Source of the DNA: Clostridia bacterium
Lineage (GTDB): Bacteria > Bacillota > Clostridia > Oscillospirales > Acutalibacteraceae
Reading direction: 5' to 3'
Assembly: GCA_900769375.1 (NCBI GenBank)
Contig: CAAGGN010000180.1
Coordinates: 1-9,903 of the forward strand
Length of the DNA stretch: 9,903 nucleotides
The position numbers and the translations under genes were made by a program. Shown piece after piece: positions 5,324 to 9,903 of this stretch. The first letter of the stretch is position 1. Each line of letters begins with the position of its first letter. The notes under the pieces are model-generated. The model did no database searches, was not told the DNA's origin, and worked only from the letters and a program-made list of their open reading frames with translations.

Positions 5324-6595
5324 TTATCTTTTCTTCTTAATGAAGAAGGGGAGAACTAAAAGAACAGCAATAGCGGCGCCGAGGAAAATATTGTGGTTTG
5401 GAACGAAGGATGAGGTGCCGTCGCTATTCACGATGGTGGCTGCATTTTTAAGAATTTCCTTACTGATGGCAGGTCCTACGATACCGGGGATTAAAACCTG
5501 CGAGAAAATTCTAACGCCTTGTAACCTTCCCGATTTGCCTACGGGGGTATTATCCCTTATAACCGCGCCAAAAACCGCCATGCCCGAAAGATAGCCGCTC
5601 ATCATAAGGAGGGAACCGATGAATACGGGAAGGGTGGTTTTGGTGAGATAGAGGACCGCATAACCTAAAATCAGCATACTAACTGCAATTATTCCCGAGA
5701 AGGAAAAGCCCTTTTTATCGTAAAGCTTGCCGAAAAGCGCGGTAACAACCGATGCGATAATAATTGCAGGCGCCATTATTAGTACATAATTGGTCATCTT
5801 AAGGGTTACCTCATAGTAAATTATGAGGTATGGCATAAATATTTGAATAGAAATATTAAAAATTATAAAGGCCGAAAGAGCAAGATATAATTTTGGGTTT
5901 TCTTTAATAGTGCGTGGCTTAAAGCCGTATATAATTCCGCCGATATATGAATCCTTGACGGGCTTTACGTCGGGCTCTTTAATAAGGAAAATACCAAGTA
6001 TACCAATAAGGGTAACGGCTATACCAATAATAGTGAATATCATACTCCAGCTGGACGCTTTTTGAAGGTCAAAGAACATAAATCCGCCGAAAACCACCAA
6101 AATGCTAACGAGTGGCATCATAGCATTGATACCTTCCGCAGAGCCGCGATTTGTAGAGTCGGTGGAATCGGTGAGCCAAGCGTTAAAGGCGGCATCGTTG
6201 GCGGTAGAGCCGAAAAAGGTCATAACGCAGTCAAGTATTATGGTTAAACTAATACCCACCGTAGCGGCAGAAACGGTCATACCAAAGGTCTTTCCGATTA
6301 TATCTTCTCTAAGAAGCGTGAAACTGAATATTGAAATACCCCAAAGAATATAACCTGCGCAAATAAAAAGCTTTCTTTTGCCGATTTTATCGGATAATGC
6401 GCCCATAAATACGGTGGTAAGAGTGGCGGTTACGGCAGATGCCATAACCATATTGGAAATATCCGCAGGGGAGGCGTTAAACATCTTATAGATAAAGACG
6501 TTGAAATACATATTTTCAACTACCCAGGCAATCTGACCCATTAAGCTAAAAATTGTAATACACGCCCAAAAGCGTCCTGAAAGGTTAGTTTTCAT
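5324..6595 (-). CDS. MFS transporter
   Basis: Protein of 423 residues with about 12 hydrophobic segments and a short cytoplasmic tail (IKKKKR). The major-facilitator motif A appears as GALSDKIGKRK (65-75) after the second segment, with a weaker second-half copy GKLYDKKGF (289-297). A charged loop (DSTDSTNRGSAEG, 143-155) and RDNTPVGKSGRLQGVRIFSQ (347-366) resemble a clostridial MFS subgroup usually annotated without a substrate. A polar, probably external loop near residues 385-400 precedes the last segment. It is the last gene of the operon, four bases after the 79-residue gene, with its AAAGGA ribosome binding site inside the end of that gene, so translation is probably coupled. The operon partner, an envelope polysaccharide deacetylase, hints at transport of a sugar or envelope precursor, but the sequence does not show the substrate or direction. 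Confidence 0.88.
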   Translation of the reverse strand: MKTNLSGRFWACITIFSLMGQIAWVVENMYFNVFIYKMFNASPADISNMVMASAVTATLTTVFMGALSDKIGKRKLFICAGYILWGISIFSFTLLREDIIGKTFGMTVSAATVGISLTIILDCVMTFFGSTANDAAFNAWLTDSTDSTNRGSAEGINAMMPLVSILVVFGGFMFFDLQKASSWSMIFTIIGIAVTLIGILGIFLIKEPDVKPVKDSYIGGIIYGFKPRTIKENPKLYLALSAFIIFNISIQIFMPYLIIYYEVTLKMTNYVLIMAPAIIIASVVTALFGKLYDKKGFSFSGIIAVSMLILGYAVLYLTKTTLPVFIGSLLMMSGYLSGMAVFGAVIRDNTPVGKSGRLQGVRIFSQVLIPGIVGPAISKEILKNAATIVNSDGTSSFVPNHNIFLGAAIAVLLVLPFFIKKKR

Positions 6596-6599
6596 AATT

Positions 6600-6839
6600 T
6601 TATTCCTTTATTACCTTTACAAATACAAGTATAGAAAGAACAACACCCGCAGTTGCATAAAGTCCGACAAGGGATCCTAAAAGTCCAAAAAGAACTCCAA
6701 TTAAGGGAAGCTTTGCCAGCAAACCGATAACGAATCCGCAAACAATATCAATAACAGCATAAATAATAAGCGAGGTAATGAATTTTGCGGTGTCGGTCGA
6801 TTTAAATGCAAAGGGGAAAATTGCTTTTAAGGTATTCAT
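6600..6839 (-). CDS. Small integral membrane protein, function unknown
   Basis: Protein of 79 residues, mostly hydrophobic. One membrane segment spans about 20-42 (SLIIYAVIDIVCGFVIGLLA) and one long or two short segments fill 45-75, with glycine-rich stretches that would let helices pack. A short N-terminal region with K5 and K13 and the C-terminal KVIKE flank them. The gene is real: it has an AAAGGAG ribosome binding site seven bases from the ATG and is locked between two genes (12 bases after the deacetylase stop, 4 before the MFS start). Its ribosome binding site adjoins the end of the deacetylase frame. I do not recognise a characterised family. Position suggests a partner or accessory of the MFS protein or deacetylase, but that is inference only. 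Confidence 0.85.
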   Translation of the reverse strand: MNTLKAIFPFAFKSTDTAKFITSLIIYAVIDIVCGFVIGLLAKLPLIGVLFGLLGSLVGLYATAGVVLSILVFVKVIKE

Positions 6840-6851
6840 TTTTGTTCTCCT

Positions 6852-8228
6852 TTACCGTCTGTTATATAGCATACCGGGGGTTAGGGGTTGTCCTGTGCTT
6901 TCTAGAAGTTCCGATACGGTTACCAGTTGATATCCGCTTTCGATTAGCTTTGGAATAGCCATTTCCATAGCGTCTACGGTAGTTTTATGCAGATCGTGGC
7001 AAAGCACGATGGCTCCGTCGTTAGCGTATTTCATTATGTGGTTATAAACAGTGGTGGCGTTTCTGTATTTCCAGTCAAGAGTATCAATAGACCAGTTAAC
7101 GAAGGTGAGACCAAGCTCCTCACCCTTTGCTTTTACATTCTGGTTATAGGCGCCATAGGGAGGGCGCACAACCGTGGCATCATATCCTGTAACCTCAAGA
7201 ATTTTTGCTCTCGTCATCATTAATTGATCATTAAGCTCTGAATCGCTTATGCGGGTGAGTTGCTTATGATTCCAACTGTGACTTCCGATTTCGTGACCCT
7301 CATTTACAATTCGCCTTACGGTATCGGGTCGGCTATTTATAAGGTTGCCGACTACGAAGAAGGTACCTTTTCCGCCGTATGTATTAAATATGTTGAGAAG
7401 GCGGTCAGTGTGGGCGCTGGGACCGTCGTCAAAGGTAAGGGCTATAAGTCCACCCGATGAGGTGGTGGGGCCTATGGGTTTAACTGGGTCCGGCACAGGT
7501 ACGGGAGCAGAGGGCGTAGGCGGTTTATAAAAAAAGGTGTCTGCAAAGTTGTTTCCAAGCTCTGAGTATGGAATGGAAATTATCTTAGTGCCTTCAGACA
7601 TAGCGAGATATTCACCCCTTGTAAGAATGATGTCAAGGGATTCTTTATTCACTATAAAATGTTTGAGCAGGTTTTCATCAGCAGTTTCTGCTGCCATACC
7701 CGATTTGGTTATAACCGCATTTTTTACGGTCTCAAGGCCCTCATCCTTTATAATATCTGAAATAGCCATAATTTTTTGATTGGTTATATCATAGTTAAAG
7801 GTCTTAATTATATCAACGGGGTGAGCCATAGAGGGAGAAAGATAGGAGCCGGTAAACTTAACTGCAATGGTGCTTTCGTTTATATTATAGCTATCATAAG
7901 TGATGGAAAGCTCGGCAATTTCGGGACCGTTTTCCTCAGCATCTGCATCCTTTTTATATACGGCAACGGTTTCATCTATCCAAGCCGTAACAGCATCGTT
8001 TAAGGGTGCAATTTCGGTTTCGGGGTAGATAATGCTTATAACGTAATTTTCATAAGCATCAACGTAGCTTGCCGCAGTTCCGATTTCTTGAACGCAGCTT
8101 TCAAAATTATCGACGTTTTCTAAATATTCATCAAGCATAGCAACGGTTTCTTGCGCTTCATCGTTTTTTTGGCAACCGCAACATAGCATTAAAGAAATGG
8201 CTAAAATTAAACAAAGGACCTTTTTCAC
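6852..8228 (-). CDS. Lipoprotein polysaccharide deacetylase, PdaC-like
   Basis: Protein of 458 residues. A lipoprotein signal peptide (MKKVLCLILAISLMLCCGC) places the mature N-terminus at C19, with G18 before it; the -3 position is C rather than L, a weak lipobox. Residues about 55-230 fit the DUF4163/DUF3298 (RsiV-like) region found in Bacillus PdaC. A proline-rich linker (235-255) follows. The NodB deacetylase domain (261-440) shows TFDDGP (265-270, catalytic D267 and metal-binding D268), HSWNH (317-321), RPPYGAYN (355-362), DTLDW (382-386) and LCHDLH (409-414); all five motifs are intact. It should remove N-acetyl groups from peptidoglycan or another amino-sugar polymer outside the membrane, which can confer lysozyme resistance. 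Start is GTG, set by GGGAGGG six bases upstream. It is the first gene of a three-gene operon. Confidence 0.93.
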   Translation of the reverse strand: MKKVLCLILAISLMLCCGCQKNDEAQETVAMLDEYLENVDNFESCVQEIGTAASYVDAYENYVISIIYPETEIAPLNDAVTAWIDETVAVYKKDADAEENGPEIAELSITYDSYNINESTIAVKFTGSYLSPSMAHPVDIIKTFNYDITNQKIMAISDIIKDEGLETVKNAVITKSGMAAETADENLLKHFIVNKESLDIILTRGEYLAMSEGTKIISIPYSELGNNFADTFFYKPPTPSAPVPVPDPVKPIGPTTSSGGLIALTFDDGPSAHTDRLLNIFNTYGGKGTFFVVGNLINSRPDTVRRIVNEGHEIGSHSWNHKQLTRISDSELNDQLMMTRAKILEVTGYDATVVRPPYGAYNQNVKAKGEELGLTFVNWSIDTLDWKYRNATTVYNHIMKYANDGAIVLCHDLHKTTVDAMEMAIPKLIESGYQLVTVSELLESTGQPLTPGMLYNRR

Positions 8229-8234
8229 TTGAAA

Positions 8235-8241
8235 CCCTCCC
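8235..8241 (-). promoter_or_regulatory. Ribosome binding site fixing the GTG start of the deacetylase
   Basis: Minus strand GGGAGGG, six bases before a GTG codon (8226-8228) that begins a canonical lipoprotein signal peptide. No ATG fits the site, so the gene starts at GTG. Confidence 0.85.
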
Positions 8242-8253
8242 GAAAAACGTCGA

Positions 8254-8296
8254 AATATATCAATTTAAGTTTAACACACTTAAAACAAAAAGACAA
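8254..8296 (-). promoter_or_regulatory. Weak candidate promoter(s) of the deacetylase operon
   Basis: Two poor options on the minus strand: TTGTCT (8291-8296) with a 17-base spacer and TAAACT (8268-8273), or TTAAGT (8278-8283) with an 18-base spacer and TATATT (8254-8259). The gap is bounded by a terminator for the aldo/keto reductase, so a promoter must lie here, but I cannot pick one. Confidence 0.35.
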
Positions 8297-8310
8297 TATA
8301 TAAAATAAAA

Positions 8311-8335
8311 TATCCCCACCTAAACGGTGGGGATA
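8311..8335 (-). terminator. Terminator of the aldo/keto reductase gene
   Basis: Ten perfect pairs (TATCCCCACC with GGTGGGGATA) and a five-base loop, followed on the minus strand by TTTTATTTTATATATT. It isolates the reductase from the deacetylase operon downstream. Confidence 0.9.
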
Positions 8336-8345
8336 CAAGAGTTTT

Positions 8346-9260
8346 TTACGGGAGAATATTACCTGCGGCTTTATAGATTTCATACCATTCCTCACGTGTG
8401 AGCGTGACTTCTGCGGCCTTAAAGCTATCCTTTAATCTTTGAAGATTCGTAGTTCCCGTTATGGGTTGCATTTTAGCGGGATGTCGGAGAATCCAAGCTA
8501 TTGCAATGGTGGTTTTTGATACTGAATATTTTTCAGCCAAATTCTGCATAACGGCATTGAGTTCAGGAAATTCATCGTTATCAACAAAGCAACCTTTAAA
8601 GAAGCCGTACTGCATAGGTGACCAGGGTTGAATAGTGATATTGTTCAGTCGGCAATAATCGAGTACGCCGCCATCGCGGTTTGTAGCCGAATCGTTATAC
8701 ATATTAACGTTTATACCGGAGTGAATCATGGGGGCGTGCATTATGCTAAATTGGAGTTGGTTGGCGACAAGAGGCATGTCCAGATACTTGCCAAGCAGTT
8801 CCATTTGATACGGATTTTGATTAGATACACCGAAATGTCTAACTTTTCCGCTTTCTTTAAGGTTGGAAAATGCTTTGGCAACCTCTTGCGGCTCCATAAG
8901 GGCATCAGGGCGGTGCAGTAAAAGTACGTCTATATAATCCGTATCCAATCTTTTTAAACTACCCTCTACGGATTCAATTATATGCTCATAGGAAAAATCA
9001 AACATTTTACCCGGTACAATGCCACATTTGGTTTGAATTATTATATCCTCGCGGTTATAATTCTTAATCGCTTTACCGAAAACGGTTTCGCTTTGTCCTC
9101 TGCCGTAAATATCGGCGTGGTCGAAGAAATTAGCGCCGTTTTGAAGAGCGGTATCAAGAAATGCAGAAGCTTCTTTTTCATTCATGTTACTGATTCTCAT
9201 ACATCCAACAGCTACGGTAGGTACCGATAATCCGCTTTTGCCTAATTCTATTTTATACAT
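8346..9260 (-). CDS. Aldo/keto reductase, YdhF-like
   Basis: Protein of 304 residues, the usual AKR length, resembling E. coli YdhF throughout. It begins IELGKSGLSVPTVAVGCMR (4-22). The catalytic tetrad is in place: D47 and Y52 in FFDHADIYGRGQSE (45-58), K78 in QTKCGI (76-81) and H116 in VLLLHRPDALM (112-122). GKVRHFGVSNQNP (138-150) and PITGT (266-270) belong to the barrel and the NADPH phosphate-binding region. It should be a cytosolic NADPH-dependent carbonyl reductase of unknown substrate. The reading frame runs 50 codons further upstream to 9410. I chose the ATG at 9260 because it has AAAGGAG eight bases upstream, its promoter is at 9281-9308, and the extension would translate the preceding gene's terminator and stop region. 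Single-gene unit. Confidence 0.93.
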   Translation of the reverse strand: MYKIELGKSGLSVPTVAVGCMRISNMNEKEASAFLDTALQNGANFFDHADIYGRGQSETVFGKAIKNYNREDIIIQTKCGIVPGKMFDFSYEHIIESVEGSLKRLDTDYIDVLLLHRPDALMEPQEVAKAFSNLKESGKVRHFGVSNQNPYQMELLGKYLDMPLVANQLQFSIMHAPMIHSGINVNMYNDSATNRDGGVLDYCRLNNITIQPWSPMQYGFFKGCFVDNDEFPELNAVMQNLAEKYSVSKTTIAIAWILRHPAKMQPITGTTNLQRLKDSFKAAEVTLTREEWYEIYKAAGNILP

Positions 9261-9280
9261 ATCGTCAACTCCTTTCTTAA

Positions 9281-9308
9281 AGTATATCATGAAATTCCGA
9301 ACAATCAA
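9281..9308 (-). promoter_or_regulatory. Extended -10 promoter of the aldo/keto reductase gene
   Basis: Minus strand: -35 TTGATT (9303-9308), 16-base spacer, and TGATATACT, an extended -10 (TGn followed by TATACT, 9281-9286). The predicted start is near 9275, leaving a leader of about 15 nt that begins at the ribosome binding site. Confidence 0.7.
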
Positions 9309-9321
9309 ATACAAATATAAA

Positions 9322-9355
9322 AAAACACCCCATTTCAAGTGAAACAGGGCGTTTT
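9322..9355 (-). terminator. Strand-specific terminator of the purine permease gene
   Basis: A 16-pair hairpin (9322-9337 with 9340-9355) with a two-base loop and TTTTTTTATATTTG after it on the minus strand. Its three non-Watson-Crick positions are G-U wobbles in minus-strand RNA but A-C mismatches in plus-strand RNA. The structure therefore serves the minus-strand gene ending 11 bases away. Confidence 0.85.
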
Positions 9356-9366
9356 TAGTTATGTTA

Positions 9367-9903
9367 TCAGATAGCGCCGAAAATAAACTTACAAGCAAAG
9401 AGAATAGCAATAATTGTTACTGCGATATCCTTCTTTTGATATTTACCGGTGAAGATGGTAATAAGAGTGTAAGAAATAGCGCCGATGCCGATACCGTTTG
9501 CAATGGAGTAGGTGAGAGGCATCATAACTAAGGTTAAGAAAGCAGGAACTGCGCTTCTCATATCTTCCATATCAACCTTTGAAAAGTTCTTAACCATCAA
9601 AACGCCAACAAAGATGAGAGCGGGAGCAGTAGCTGCCGCAGGGATGATGCTTGCAACGGGTGATAAGAAGAGGCAAAGAGCAAAGCAGATTGATGTAATC
9701 AAGCTTGTAAGACCGGTTCTGCCGCCTGCCGCAACACCGGAAGCGCACTCAACGAAGGTGGTAACTGTAGAGGTACCGCAAACAGCACCTGATACGGTTG
9801 CAATGGAGTCACAAGCCATTGATTTATCAATATCAATGGGGTCACCGTTTTCATCGAGCATATCTGCCTCGGAAGCGGTGCCGTAGAGGGTACCGATGGT
9901 ATC
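9367..9903 (-). CDS. NCS2 family purine permease, AzgA/PbuG type (C-terminal part)
   Basis: The C-terminal 178 residues of a gene entering from the right edge. The visible frame begins at the window edge with DTIGTLYGTASEADM, and the conserved GTSTVTTFVECASGVAAGGR with TGLTSL after it mark the AzgA/PbuG/PbuO branch of the nucleobase-cation symporters, which import adenine, guanine or hypoxanthine. At least four or five membrane segments follow (for example PAALIFVGVL-like residues after SIIPAAATAPALIFVGVLM, then PAFLTLVMMPLTYSIANGIG). The internal ATG at 9859-9861 is not a start: coding similarity continues through it to the edge. A hairpin terminator follows the TGA stop. In Firmicutes such genes are often controlled by a purine riboswitch, but the 5' end is outside the window, so none can be checked. 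Confidence 0.93.
   Translation of the reverse strand, partial: DTIGTLYGTASEADMLDENGDPIDIDKSMACDSIATVSGAVCGTSTVTTFVECASGVAAGGRTGLTSLITSICFALCLFLSPVASIIPAAATAPALIFVGVLMVKNFSKVDMEDMRSAVPAFLTLVMMPLTYSIANGIGIGAISYTLITIFTGKYQKKDIAVTIIAILFACKFIFGAI

Noticed and set aside
9261..9410. Fifty-codon N-terminal extension of the aldo/keto reductase
   Set aside because: It would translate the purine permease's terminator and stop region and the reductase's own promoter; the internal ATG at 9260 has a proper ribosome binding site and matches family starts.
9361..9903. Internal ATG at 9859-9861 as the start of a short permease
   Set aside because: Conserved family residues continue in frame to the window edge and no ribosome binding site precedes the ATG; the gene is cut by the edge.
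1..9903. A defence, mobile-element or CRISPR-type system
   Set aside because: No recombinase, transposase, toxin-antitoxin pair, nuclease, spaced repeat array or tRNA-linked attachment site is visible; the genes are housekeeping and accessory metabolism.

Overview
The window looks like ordinary chromosome from a low- to mid-GC Firmicute, most likely an uncultured gut-type Clostridia (Oscillospirales or Ruminococcaceae-like). The support is AT-rich intergenic DNA, clean sigma-A promoters (TTGACT-17-TATAAT, TTGAAA-17-TATAAT), strong AGGAGG-type ribosome binding sites, short rho-independent terminators after most units, and protein families typical of that group. I see no tRNA, rRNA, CRISPR array, phage, plasmid or insertion sequence. 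No stretch longer than about 150 bases lacks a gene.

Layout, left to right. (1) Bases 1-44 hold the first 14 codons of a minus-strand old-yellow-enzyme-type flavin oxidoreductase with its own strong promoter. (2) 120-1646, minus, is a complete comM/YifB-type AAA+ ATPase gene. Its promoter lies inside the naive N-terminal extension of the reading frame, which fixes the start. (3) 1793-2206, plus, encodes a small membrane protein with a C-terminal zinc ribbon and converges on the next gene through a shared terminator. (4) 2229-3107, minus, is an AraC-family regulator diverging from (5) 3213-4268, plus, a GH172/DUF2961 glycoside hydrolase. The gap between them carries a 12-bp direct repeat at 21-bp period, flanking the araC -10 and abutting the hydrolase -35. 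(6) 4303-5214, minus, is a family 2 glycosyltransferase. (7) 8228-5324, minus, is a three-gene operon: a lipoprotein polysaccharide deacetylase of PdaC type, a 79-residue membrane protein and an MFS transporter. Its genes are 4-12 bp apart, and each downstream ribosome binding site overlaps or adjoins the preceding gene end. (8) 8346-9260, minus, is a YdhF-like aldo/keto reductase. (9) 9367-9903, minus, is the C-terminal part of an AzgA/PbuG-type purine permease cut by the window edge.

How they fit together. The genes are mostly independent single-gene units with their own promoters and terminators. Functional links are plausible for the AraC/GH172 pair (sensing and cleavage of a fructofuranoside or arabinofuranoside) and for the deacetylase operon (envelope modification plus transport). 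The two units with the most unexplained biology are the GH172 switch region and the deacetylase operon. I found no convincing evidence of a wholly new system. One clear oddity is the AraC C-terminus, whose last 13 residues are encoded by a GC-rich palindrome that looks like an inserted dispersed repeat.
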